Shown here piece after piece: positions 25,861 through 36,550 of a DNA stretch of 64,000 nucleotides. The position numbers were made by a program, and so were the translations under genes. The DNA is from Margaritifera margaritifera (Eukaryota; Mollusca; Bivalvia; Unionida; Margaritiferidae): assembly GCA_029931535.1 (NCBI GenBank), contig JAQPZY010001610.1, forward strand, positions 3,819,501-3,883,500. The letters run 5' to 3'. Each line of letters opens with the position of its first letter. The first letter of the stretch is position 1. The notes below the pieces were generated by a model. It made no database searches, had not been told where the DNA came from, and was given only the letters and a program-made list of their open reading frames with translations.

Positions 25861-27660
25861 AATGTCAGGCTACAGCCATTGGAATAGTGGCACACTGCTA
25901 GTGAAAGCACCGTGTAGACAGAACCATTCTTTCTGGAGGACAACAAAAAGTAATTAAGATGATTGCCATGGCAGCTATGGTTGATGTCAGGTCGCCTACA
26001 CTTTCATGTAGGACATCTGCATTATCATACTAAGACTCATAGAGAAAATTCCATATTAATATGACCATCTATTCGGGTTGACAACCAGAAGCATGATTTT
26101 TAAGATGGTCGCCATGGCGACGGTCAGTTCAGCACCATCTTCATGCAGAACCAACTAGATATTATTGTCAGTCTTGAATGAAGATGCCATATCAAAGCAG
26201 GAAGAGTAGCAAAACAGGAATTTTAAAAAATAAAGGATCATCTACATATCATAAGAAGTCTTTTGGGTGAAAAACTGATGTCTGTATGATTTGTATGACG
26301 GCCACCTTGGTGACGATGTAGGAGGTTCAGATCAGCACTTTTTTCATGTTGGACCAACTAGATATCATAATAGGCCTTTTAAGTAATTAAAGCTCATCAT
26401 GTTGGTATGACTATTGGATCAGAAGAAAGAAGGATAACAAGATTTCAAGGTAGCAGTTATGGCGACCATTCTGGAAATAAAATTGGCACCATTTTCATCA
26501 AGAATCAAAGTGAAAACCCAATCCATTCAGGAGGAGTAGTGATAACTAGATTTCCAAGATGGCCAAAAGTTTAGCCATGATGGATGTCCGAGGAACACCA
26601 TTTTCATGAAGGCGAACTAAATGTCTGGATGAAATTCTATGCCCAGTTTATTGCATGACATTCTTCCGAGCAGTTAAGTAGTAGCAGTAATAACAAGTGG
26701 ATACTTCGTGTCAAAGTTGGTCAAATTCGGTTCAGCATTTTTTATTTGTGTGGATAAAATTGTGTAAACGTTTTTCTACTTTTAGTAGTGGATTGACATC
26801 ATATGTACAAATCTGAAGCCCTTTATGCCAGGATGCATTAGGTAAAGAGTGGTCAAATTCGGTTGATGAGTTGTTCAGAGGAAGTCTTTTAAATATATTT
26901 TTTTGTCCTTCTATTTTCTGCAACAGTAGCCATATTTGATGGTAGATTGGCATAATTTGCATAAAGCAGCAAGACCTCTAAGCTATGATGTTTTCTTTCA
27001 AATTTGATCTAATTTGGTTGAGCGGTTTTTGAGAGGTCGTTTAAATGTTTTCTATTTTTAGCTCCTGTGACCAACTTTGACGGCCGATTAACATCATTTG
27101 TACAAATTTGAAAGTTGTCTGTTGCAGATTGCTTTGTGCCAAATTTGGTCAAATTTAATTGAGCGGTTTTTGAGAAATAGTCGTTTAAAGGCTTTTATAT
27201 TTCAGTGACTGTGGCTATATTTGATGCCACATCAGCGTCATTTGTATAAATTTGAAACGTGATCATGTCATGATGTTTTCTGTCAAGGTTAGTCAAATTT
27301 ATTCGGCGGTTTTGGAGAAGTCATTAAAATGGGTTTTTATTTTTTATTTTTAGTAACAGTGGCATTTATATTCTTAGTAATGATGGCAATATGCATCATT
27401 TGTACAAACGTTAAAGGACTTCCTGCCAGGATGCCTTCCTTCAACTTTGATTAAATTATGTTCAGCGGTTTTGGGAAGAAATCCAAGGGTTTTTACTAGT
27501 TATAGTAAGGGCTGATTGGCATCATTTGTACCAATTTTAAAGCCCTTAATGCAACAATGTTCTGTGCCAAATTTAGTCAAAGTTGGTATGGTGGTTTTGG
27601 AGAAGTTTAAATAAAAGTTGTTGACAGACACTCGACTGACGCAAGGCTATATCATAACCT
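25861..27660. repeat. Long array of diverged repeats ending in a decayed hairpin
   Basis: Two themes recur in heavily mutated form. From about 25900 to 26640 it is GATGGCC(G/A)CCATGG-type wording with CACCATTTTCATG and ACCAACTAGATAT. From about 26700 to 27610 it is GGTCAAATTTGGTTGAGCGG with TTTTGAGAA and CATCATTTGTACAAATTTGA, about six times at roughly 110-150 bp. The right end, GACAGACACTCGACTG followed by CTCACTTAGCC and GGCGAGTTAAA, looks like a decayed form of the terminal stem-loop (CTCAC..GTGAG) seen on an abundant molluscan dispersed repeat. The family assignment is inference. Confidence 0.6.
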
Positions 27661-27730
27661 CACTTAGCCATACGATCAGGCGAGTTAAACCCTATGTATA
27701 GTCACTATAGCAAGAAAAGTAGATCAATGT

Positions 27731-27955
27731 GACTGAAACAGTAGCTCATTGAGGTTATTAATACTCCTAATGGAAATACACTTATGACTGTAACAGTAGC
27801 TCATTGAGGTTATTAATACTCCTAATGGAAATACACCTATGACTGTAACAGTAGCTCATTGAGGTTATTAATACTCCTAATGGAAATACACCTATGACTG
27901 TAACAGTAGCTCATTGAGGTTATTAATACTCCTAATGGAAATACACCCATCAAAT
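27731..27955. repeat. 55-bp minisatellite, four copies
   Basis: GACTGTAACAGTAGCTCATT, then GAGGTTATTAATACTCCTAA and TGGAAATACACC(T/C)AT, at 27731, 27786, 27841 and 27896. Copies are almost identical, so the expansion is recent. Confidence 0.96.
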
Positions 27956-28064
27956 TTCATGACTGTACACACAAATGTGTCCAAGTAGCAAGGCCAATTG
28001 CAAAATATAACGTTATCTCTGGAAATTAAAACGTTTGTCACTATGACCTACATTTGCCCATGGT

Positions 28065-28462
28065 GAGTAGTACTCCCCACATGAACACACCCATGAAGTG
28101 TACACAGAGTAGTACTCTCCACATGAACACACCCATGAAGTGTACATACAGAGTAGTACTCTCCACATGAACACACCCATGAAGTGTACGTACAGAGTAG
28201 TACTCCCCACATGAACACACCCATGAAGTGTACACACAGAGTAGTACTCTCCACATGAACACACCCATGAAGTGTACATACAGAGTAGTACTCCTCACAT
28301 GAACACACCCATGAAGTGTACATACAGAGTAGTACTCTCCACATGAACACACTCATGAAGTGTACATACAGAGTAGTACTCTCCACATGAACACACCCAT
28401 GAAGTGTACATACAGAGTAGTACTCTCCACATGAACACACCCATGAAGTGTACATACAGAGA
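28065..28462. repeat. 42-44-bp minisatellite, about nine copies
   Basis: GAGTAGTACTC(T/C)CCACATG, then AACACACCCATGAAGTGTAC, then a 5-7-bp joint (ACA, ATACA or GTACA) that varies in length and sets the period. Frames on the minus strand reach 175 codons because the unit lacks stops. Confidence 0.95.
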
Positions 28463-29181
28463 AACATAACTAAATGCATAAACCTAATGAAGTCGCTCGA
28501 GAATGAAAAGTTGCTCTTAATATGAGACAGATCCGTCATGGATCCCATTTCATTATTCAATACAGTAGCCCCCACTCCAACCCCTTTTGCAATGCAAATG
28601 TGGCCTTATACAAAAGGATGGCCACTGTTAAGGGGTATAAACTAGTACTAGTATGCTATTGTGGTGCAATTGTTTTTAGCCGATCCCCAATCAACCCTTT
28701 AAGTATTAGATGTATTTGCGCAGACACTATAAAACCAATATGTGACTTAAGAAGGATGTCCAAGGAGCGGATAAATCAATTGACTTGATGCAAATTATTA
28801 TTTTCTTTTAGATTATGCATTTTGTTGTACAACTACTGTTGTGCATTATTCCGCTAACTCCACCCTCCCCTCCCCACCCCCATTCCCAACTATGGATGCA
28901 CAGAAAGCGGTAGTCTGGTTCTCTGACCGCTCTCCTATACTCTTCGTTAAAAGGGACCAGCAAGAAAGTACTCTTCTACTTAGAGATTTACAAACAGTCA
29001 CCCTCCCCACCCCCCACCCCAAAAAAACAGCCCCCGTTATGGAACAAACCAAATCTAATCAACAGGACGCTCTAGCGTGCTCTAATAAAGCTATAAATTT
29101 ATACGATGAGACTCACGGCTGATACACTCCTATTCTATTCATGAATATAGAAAATACTGAAGAAGAGTTCGTCAACCCAAA
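28463..29181. other. Non-genic stretch
   Basis: Contains a C-rich patch (28860-28890) similar in flavour to the inverted repeat that follows. No exon recognised. Confidence 0.4.
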
Positions 29182-29385
29182 GTAATTTTCAGGGGTGGGG
29201 GGAGAGGGTGTGCCTGGGATTCTTTTGAAACAAAAAATATTCTTGCTCTGACTTGTAGCAAAATAAAAACCGATTATATCCATTATATTAGTTGAAAAAT
29301 AAATTATCATGAGCTAAAGGAAAAACAAATATCCCTGCTCTCGAAATAAAATCGCAGGCCCCCACCCCTCAGAAAATGAATCGGT
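29182..29385. mobile_element. MITE-like inverted repeat
   Basis: The left arm TTTTCAGGGGTGGGGGGAG (about 29187) is matched by the reverse complement of CCCCCACCCCTCAGAAAA (about 29360). Inner wording also pairs weakly (TTCTTGCTCTGA with CCTGCTCTCGAA). It is about 200 bp with no coding capacity, and target-site duplications are unclear. Confidence 0.45.
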
Positions 29386-29675
29386 CTGTCCATTACTATA
29401 AAATCAAGCCACAATAATCGTGTTCAGTTATAGCCTCATTATATATTTTACCTCTCCCATTCTTTGGGAAATACAAAAGTTGTGACGAAAAATATGGTTT
29501 GAAATAAGTGATGCCATTGACATTTATCGTTCGATTATGGATACTTCACAAAGTGCTGTCCACCTTTTCTTTTAATTGCTTTGTATTTTTGTCTGCACTA
29601 ATCAAGATAGCATGTTATTTCTGCCAAACAGCAATCTCGTGACTTTAAATATTACATTGAATTGAAAAAAGCGCA

Positions 29676-30830
29676 TTAATACAGTTCTTCTACATTAGTG
29701 GTAATTGCACAGAATACATTCAGAGTTTCTTCTCTCGATTCTGGAACGTGCCTCAATCTAGGGCTGTGAAGAACTTCCACTGCAATTGTCGTGAACTCCT
29801 GGGATATTCCAAAAATAGGTGGATTTTGAGTATATTCCTCCCTTATATCCCGAATGTCTGCTGGTACCGGTAATTTATAATTTGTAGACATATAAATCCC
29901 TGGCTGAAAATACAGCACATCTGGTTTTCCAGCCGGTGTTTCGGCGTTTCTGCATGGCCTCATACGATGCTCGTTCCATTGTTGTGCATCCTTCTGAAGA
30001 TTTATCAGATGTAGAAAGCAACATCGAACACATTCTTGGCAAAAGATATCAGAAGTGTCCAGAATTCCGACATCTGCTGTCTTTTTTTCTTGAAAAAACA
30101 AACAAACAACAAACAAACAATTATCCAAACACTTCCACAAATGTTGCGTAAACATCCCCAAAAACGTTCCTAAGTCCTTGAAATTGATCCTTGTGGTGCC
30201 AAAGTAAAGCATACTAAAGGGTACGAACTAATAAATTTCCATACCGCTGTCAGCAAAATTGAGCATCGGCACTCCATCAATTTCCTCAACGTAATTAAGA
30301 TAAAATCTGGCTAAATATTGAGGACTTTTTGTTATTGCTGGAATTACACGCTTTCAGCCAAAACACACGTTTTGAAATTCCATCAATAGTTCCATTAACA
30401 GAAATACCGTAAGTTTTAAGTTTCTTCCAACCATCTATGTGTATGACATAATTTGGTCCTTTATTGTAATAAATACGCCGCTGTCTCCGATGACTTCTCC
30501 TAGCTAATAAACCTTAGGGATCCACAACTGACATAGCCAACCGGACGAGTTAGGAAGCTTCGAGAACATGATCCACTAAGAATTAGCTTCTCATAGCAGG
30601 ATACCCAATATTTCTACCAGTTCCAGAAAGTTCTTCCAAAATTGCCTGTACAATTTCTTCCAGAGATGACTGATTGTTCTTTCTATACAGATTCATTCTC
30701 TGTAGTATTCTTTGAACATGTCTTTTGCATACAGCAACAGAGTGGCAAAGAGCAAGAAATCCAATAATCTCTCTAATTGTGTAACCCGCATGATAATAAA
30801 GAGCAATCAGGTCATCTATTTCAATACCAT
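29676..30830 (-). pseudogene. Degenerate integrase-core (DDE, PF24764-like) gene
   Basis: Read on the minus strand. The N-terminal part (30800 to about 30610) reads DDLIALYYHAGYTIREIIGF, then LCHSVAV and RILQRMNLYRK, a helix-turn-helix style start. Next come VDP, RSHRRQRRIYYNKGPNYVIH and IDGWKKLKTYGI (about 30530-30400), carrying the first catalytic Asp in HIDG. The C-terminal part (29676-30212) ends with QQWNEHRMRPCRNAETPAGK, PDVLYFQPG and YTQNPPIFGISQEFTTIA. This order is typical of metazoan integrase-core genes, abundant in molluscs and fish, of probable transposon origin. It is broken by several stops (after AMRS, VLEAS, VVDP and QILS). The RGDxGTEN and ERFW segments I expect in the middle are missing or unrecognisable. 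A 72-bp repeat array abuts its 5' end. Confidence 0.75.
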
Positions 30831-31430
30831 GTCCTTCCCATACTATTTACATCCCATGTCTCCACTGATTGGCATAGCCGGTGTATAGGTAGACTGAATT
30901 TTATACTTCCAATACTATTTACATCCCATGTCTACACTGATTGGCATAGCCGGTGTATAGGTAGACTGAATTTTATACTTCCAATACTATTTACATCCCA
31001 TGTCTACACTGATTGGCATAGCCGGTGTGTAGGTAGACTGAATTTTATACTTCCCATACTATTTACATCCCATGTCTACACTGATTGGCATAGCCGGTGT
31101 ATAGGTAGACTGAATTTTATACTTCCAATACTATTTACATCCCATGTCTACACTGATTGGCATAGCCGGTGTATAGGTAGACTGAATTTTATACTTCCAA
31201 TACTATTTACATCCCATGTCTACACTGATTGGCATAGCCGGTGTATAGGTAGACTGAATTTTATACTTCCAATACTATTTGCATCCCATGTCTACACTGA
31301 TTGGCATAGCCGGTGTATAGGTAGACTGAATTTTATACTTCCCATACTATTTACATCCCATGTCTACACTGATTGGCATAGCCGGTGTATAGGTAGACTG
31401 AATTTTATACTTCCAATACTTTTAATTTTA
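30831..31430. repeat. 72-bp minisatellite, about eight copies
   Basis: The unit contains TACTATTTACATCCCATGTC, then TACACTGATTGGCATAGCCG, then GTGTATAGGTAGACTG, at 30841, 30913, 30985 and onward. Since 72 is 24 codons, the 227-codon plus frame (30777-31460) repeats one 24-residue unit containing HVYTDWHSRCIGRLNFILP. The copies are nearly identical at DNA level with no sign of codon-level constraint, so I call it non-coding. Confidence 0.95.
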
Positions 31431-31815
31431 TACTTCCTAAACTGGGAAATAGTGCTATAAAGTATGCATGCTATTTAAGACAAGGAAGAAAAAAGGAAGA
31501 AAGAAATCATTCAGATTTTTGAAGACATTATTTTACAAACTAGAAAGATTTCAAATTACATGCATTTCATATAGGCGAAATGTTAGTTGAAATATTTATT
31601 TATTTCTTTATTTATTTAATCAGCACATGAGAACCTCTATCATAAATTTGAAATTACGACTCTGTTAACAATTTGTAATACTTCTTCATGTAATGAGAAA
31701 CATTACACAAAAGATGTACTTTACACCCATATTCATGATAAGTAAATTTGCCCTATTAACTTCTGCTTAATCATGTCATGGAACTTTTTAGGATGTATGA
31801 GTAGAATTCAAGGAT
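31431..31815. other. Non-genic spacer
   Basis: AT-rich, nothing recognised. Confidence 0.45.
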
Positions 31816-32210
31816 GTGTCTTATCTTGTTACAATTTATTACAATGTCTTATCTTGTTACAATGTCTTATCTTGTTACAATGTCTTATCTTGCTACAATG
31901 TCTTATCTTGTTACAATGTCCAGATGAAACAAAATACTATTTACAAGATGTGACTTATCTTGTTACAGTGTCCAGATAAAACAAAATAATATTTACAAGA
32001 TGTGACTTATCTTGTTACAGTGTCCAGATGAAACAAAATAATATTTACAAGATGTGACTTATCTTGTTACAGTGTCCAGATGAAACAAAATAATATTTAC
32101 AAGATGTGACTTATCTTGTTACAGTGTCCAGATGAAACAAAATAATATTTACAAGATGTGACTTATCTTGTTACAGTGTCCAGATGAAACAAAATAATAT
32201 TTACAAGAAG
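31816..32210. repeat. Nested minisatellites sharing CTTATCTTGTTACA
   Basis: First about five copies of an 18-bp unit (TGTCTTATCTTGTTACAA, to about 31918). Then about five copies of a roughly 52-bp unit, GTCCAGATGAAACAAAATAA, TATTTACAAGATGTGA and CTTATCTTGTTACA. The short unit is embedded in the long one, so one array probably arose inside the other. Confidence 0.92.
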
Positions 32211-32320
32211 GCTGCAAGATAAATATTGAATCAGTTTAATGAGAAAGACCCCGGAATGGACTAAGAAGATAAAGTAACTTCTATACAATGTTGCACCGCA
32301 TGTCTTTTTCTCGCTCACCC

Positions 32321-32323
<3 letters not shown>

Positions 32324-32374
<51 letters not shown>

Positions 32375-32392
32375 GCACGCACACACACAGAG
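32324..32392. repeat. (CA)n microsatellite
   Basis: About 23 CA units, then a GTGCGCGCACGCACACACA tail. Confidence 0.95.
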
Positions 32393-33315
32393 TAAAAATA
32401 CCACATAAGGTAAATGTTCTTGACATAACGCCATCATTATTTTTAATTTCTGTCCTGAGAACTTCGGTGAAAAAAAAAAGATGGATACTCGACGGGTTAC
32501 CCATTAAACCAAGCAGGAATATGGTTCCCATTTCAGTCAATTCATTTACTAATAGTAAAAAAAAAACTTATATCAAACTGGCTCTGGGTGTGACTTACCT
32601 TCAATGTGAGATCCTAGAATCTGCGCAGCACTTGAGAAAATTATGCAAACAGCCCAAAGCTTTCCAGTTTACAACCTCCGTAATGTATCAATGTTTAAAT
32701 ATCAAGACCTCGCTACTCGAAGGTCGACTTGTTTAAATTATGTCGACTTGTTGTAATCTTATGTCGACTTATTTCAGCAATACAAGTGGTTACAATGGTT
32801 GACAGAAGTGGGCATTAACACGGCTTTTGGTCAGATTATCCTGTAAAAACAAGTGGATATGACGCCTTAGATTGTACATAAGTCGATTTGATGTCTTAAA
32901 TGACTTATTTTTAATTGTGTCTGCATATTGCAATGAATAAGTCGCTTTATTTAAGTAAATAAGAGACCTCACTATTTAACAGTATAAACACTAAAATTTA
33001 TGATATACCCCCAGTTGTTAAATAATAATTGCATTTTAATTGCTTTTCACAGAATTAAAGTAAATACATATATGTTTGAAGAGAAATCTTGTTCTATTCA
33101 TGTTTGTGACTGAAACATACATACATAGTATAAAATGACGTGTTTTATGTCCCTTTGTGTCATGATATTCTTTATGTGACGTCATGTTACATAGCAATAA
33201 ACTTACTGCATCCAACGTGTGGTTAACAACACCCAGTAAGTGCTTAATAGCGTCCAAGAAGCGGAACATTTACTGGATCATTCCAAGCAATGCATTTGCA
33301 ACGGAAGGCACGAGG
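32393..33315. other. Non-genic stretch up to the LTR element
   Basis: Word repeats of TGTCGACTT occur at 32720-32775. No exon recognised. Confidence 0.45.
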
Positions 33316-33736
33316 TGTTACGAGTTTAGGTCACAAAAAAATATATAACAGAAATATAATGAAACTAACAATGTAAGTAATATCAACAAGCAATTTATTT
33401 CCCTACAATACAAAGTGAAATTCAAGAGATACTTACAATATTGTGAATCAATTTCCAAACTGTAAAATCTGATCTCAAACGGATTTCTACAGACTGATCT
33501 AAACAGGAATGAATTATTTGTTTACAAAATCCCTATTAATGCACATTCACTTAACCTATATCATAACAGGATGTGAAGTAATCTAATGAAAAAAAACCCC
33601 AGTCTAATTGTAAACAAGACTGGTCTTGAACTCAAATGCTTGTAAACATTATGTTTACAAGTGACCAGAATCTAAAGTATAACTTACCATCATAGACAAA
33701 ATTTGAAAACACACTATAGATTAAATATACATAACA
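33316..33736 (-). repeat. 3' LTR of the Gypsy element
   Basis: 421 bp, with TGTTACGA at its left edge and TAACA at its right edge in plus orientation. It aligns with the right LTR over GAAATTCAAGAGATACTTAC, ACAGACTGATCTAAA, CAGGATGTGAA and GACTGGTCTTGAACTCAAAT. About 220 bp corresponding to 38331-38560 are absent. Confidence 0.9.
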
Positions 33737-33745
33737 CCTCCCCTA
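33737..33745 (-). promoter_or_regulatory. Polypurine tract (plus-strand primer)
   Basis: On the minus strand TAGGGGAGG directly precedes the 3' LTR, the position and composition expected for the polypurine primer of second-strand synthesis. Confidence 0.7.
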
Positions 33746-33903
33746 ACAAAGAAAAAGAAAGATTTATGCAATAAAGCTTTCTTTTACATATTTGTCAAAT
33801 ATCATATGATACTATAATAATCAAAATTACATAGGATGATGTCTTATGAATGATACTCAGCTTAACTACACAAAATATACACAAAATAAAGCAATATAGT
33901 CTT

Positions 33904-34730
33904 CTATACACGTGAGAGTGCATCTGCAATCACTGGGTCGTTTGCAGCATTTCCGAATGGTTTCCAAGTGATCTTCCCAGGCGTTGTTGTAGATAATGAC
34001 GTCATCGATATACGCGTCACAATTATCTAGACCAGATGTTGACATGTTCATTAGACGTTGGAATGTTGCCGGAGAATTTTTCATTCCTGGCATCACTTTA
34101 TACTGATAAAGCACGACTGGAGTTGCAAATGCCGAAAATTATTTTTGCTCTTTCCGTGAGTGGAATTTGCCAGAATCTTTTGAAAGGTCAAACTTGGTGA
34201 CATATTTCTTATTTCCAATTTTGTCGATGCAATCATCTATTCTTGGCGTTGGAAATAAATCCGTTTTTGGTGACACTGTTGACTTTTCTATAGTCAGTAC
34301 ACATGCAGAATGTATTATCTGGTTTAGACACAAGAATACATGGTGAATTTCAGTTACTTTTACTTGGTTCTATAAAATCATTCTCCAGTAAATACTGAAT
34401 TTATTTTTTCAAATATTCCTGCTTGAGAGGATTCATCTTGTAAGGCTGCCGTTTCACAGGTGTAGAATCTACAATATCAACGTCATGATATATTTTATTT
34501 GTTCGTGTTGGAACATCAGGAAACAAGTGCTCATACTCATGTAATAGCTGTTTTAGTTCATTCCTTTCCTGTTGTTGTAGATGCGAACGTTTCTGATCCA
34601 GATTGTTTAATATTTCTGAATTCTGAAATTTGGTTAAACCAGAGTCACAACGATCAGATTGCGTTCCATCGTTTACATCCTCACTGTGTAGGACAGGTAC
34701 AACTATAATTAACTGGGCTATCTCTGTCAA
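33904..34730 (-). pseudogene. Reverse transcriptase, truncated and joined to an RNase H stub
   Basis: The start carries the usual linker (NELKQLLHEYEHLFPDVPTR, then a TPVKRQPYKMNP motif at about 34450). Next come RIDDCIDKIGNKKYVTKFDL (about 34235-34180), LYQYKVMPGMKNSPATFQRL (about 34110-34050) and the catalytic-site motif YIDDVIIY (about 34015-33990). After LETIRK (about 33955) the expected thumb, connection and RNase H are missing. Instead, shifted by one frame, the sequence reads NDPVIADALSRV and a stop (33904-33906), which is the usual extreme C-terminus of Gypsy RNase H. An internal deletion therefore joined the two ends. There are also stops and frameshifts between 34400 and 34330. Confidence 0.85.
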
Positions 34731-36032
34731 AATACTCCTTTAACATATTTATGACAAAGTTGTTTCTGTTTCCGATTCCCAGGAGTGTTAATGATATAAT
34801 TTAAGTCATTTACTTTCTTTTCAACTGTATAAAGACCATAACATTTAGCCCGAAGAGGATTTTGAGGTATGGGAAAGAGAGCCAGAACTTTATCACCAGG
34901 CTGAAAAAAACTCCTTTCCTTTGTATTTCTGTCATACCTTGATTTCATTTTTGACTAAGTAGTGTGAAGATTAGTTCTTGCTTCTTCACAAGCCTTTGAC
35001 AATTTATATTTGAAATCAGAGACGTAGTCAAGAAGATTAATCTTTGAATCTTCATTTGAAAGAAGTTTCTCTTTTAATAACTTCAATGGTCCACGGACAG
35101 TATGTCCAAAAACCAGTTCAAAAGGGACAAAAATCCAATGATTCTTCGACTGATTCCCTAAGAGCAAACAACAGCAAATGAACACCCTCATCCCAATCCT
35201 TTCCTGTATCAAAGCAATATGACCGAATCATATCCTTCAATGTTTTATGAAATCTTTCCAAAGCACCTTGACTTTCAGTGATAGGGAGAAGATTTAAAAT
35301 GTTGACTGCCAAATTCATGCATAACTTATTGGAAATTCCAGACATAAAATTCGACTCTTGATCAGACTGGGCAGATTTGGGAAGGCCAACAAGTGTAAGA
35401 AAAAAAAAAAAGAAAAAAAAAACAACAACAAAAAAAAAAAAAACATTACCAGAGCTTTTACAATGATTTTAGTTTTAATATTTTTAAAATGAATATTGCC
35501 TCTGGAAATCTTGTGGACGCACACATGATGGTCAACAAGTATTGGTTGCCTGACTTGGTCTTAGGTAAGGGACCGAAACAGTCTACCATTATTCTGATAA
35601 ATGGTTCGTCAAAAGCAGGGATAGGTTGCAGATGAGCCTTAGGTATCTTCTGATTGGGTTTTCCTACCATTTGACAAGTGTGACAAGATCTACAGTATTT
35701 AGAAACATCACTTTAAGTTTTGGCCAATAAAAATGATTCAAGATCTTGTGATAAGTCTTATGAACTTCGAAATGAGCAGCCAAGGGAGTTTCATGGGCTA
35801 GACTAAGACTTTCCTGTTGATATGACTTAGGAACAACAATTTGATAGCTCACTGACCACTCGTCACCAGCTGATACCTCAGGTGGTCTCCATTTTCGCAT
35901 AAGGACCCCATTTTTCACAAAGTAACAATCTGGGACTTGTGTGGCTTCAGTTTCACTAAAAGTATTCTGAAAAAAAACAGGAGATCTCAGGATCTTGTTC
36001 CTGTTCGACAACGAGTTATTGTTTTTTGTCAC
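34727..36032 (-). pseudogene. Integrase, frame-broken, located before reverse transcriptase
   Basis: The zinc-binding region reads AHETPLAAHFEVHKTYHKIL... (35815 to about 35715) in condensed form, with HFYWPKL. The Cys pair appears as CRSCHTCQMVG-like wording across a frameshift at about 35690-35660. In the catalytic core the first Asp is in IMVDCFGPLPKTKSG (about 35590), the second in SAQSDQESNFMS (about 35360) and the Glu in ESQGALERFHKTLKDMIRSY (about 35275-35225). The C-terminal part has PFELVFGHTVRGPLKLL and a basic tail with QPGDKVLALFPIP and CYGLYTVEKKVNDLNYIINT. An A-rich expansion (35400-35447) interrupts the core after VKAL. The triad residues are present but lie in different frames. 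Confidence 0.85.
35400..35447. repeat. A-rich expansion inside the integrase core
   Basis: Three A-runs separated by G or CAACAAC, read as a Phe-rich insert on the coding strand. It sits where the reading frame resumes at LLTLVGLPKSAQSDQ and breaks the frame. It probably grew from a short TTT-rich codon run after the element died. Confidence 0.8.
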
Positions 36033-36033
36033 C

Positions 36034-36550
36034 CTAATTAGTATAAAGAGAACGAGTTATAAAAAGAGGATCACTGTGATCAATACCTTTTGATTGATCA
36101 ATACCAGGAGAAAAGGTAATCTCATCAAAAGACTGACCAATAAATGTGTCAGCTAAAGGAATAATTTCATGATCAACATCATTCTCAAGAGCTCTTTTTG
36201 CCATAACTTTGGTAACTGCACAAGCAGGATACAAATCAAGGATATCAATCTCAATAGGATGAACCTTTTGATCCAAACAAAGCTTGTCAGTTACAAGTGG
36301 ATTAACCACGACCTTATCTCCAGCAAGGTCATTGCCTAGTAACAAATGAATACCTACTATATGTAAAGAAGTCACTGCCCCAACAGTCACATACACGGAA
36401 ATTAAGTCTGATGCCAAATTGACACAATGGAGAGAATCATTAACAAAGCCGCACTCTACTACCTGAATAAAAACACTTTCACAAGAAGAAGACTTCTCAA
36501 AGGCAAAGTATCTGATAACAAAAGACTCTGAGAAGCTCCTGTGTCCCTTA
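36034..36550 (-). pseudogene. Retropepsin-type protease of the Gypsy element
   Basis: The active site LRDTGASQS is at about 36550-36525 (DTGA codons 36545-36534). Further on, VGIHLLLGNDLAGDKVVV (about 36345-36290) matches the flap-downstream and alpha-helical motif LLG(N)DL of Gypsy proteases. Between them the frame is broken at about 36470-36420. The region then runs into the linker before integrase. Confidence 0.8.

Noticed and set aside
28048..28575. 175-codon minus frame rich in HGCVHV
   Set aside because: It is made of a 42-44-bp minisatellite with changing period, so the frame rotates between copies.
30777..31460. 227-codon open frame
   Set aside because: It is eight copies of a 72-bp minisatellite. 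The frame stays open only because 72 is divisible by three.
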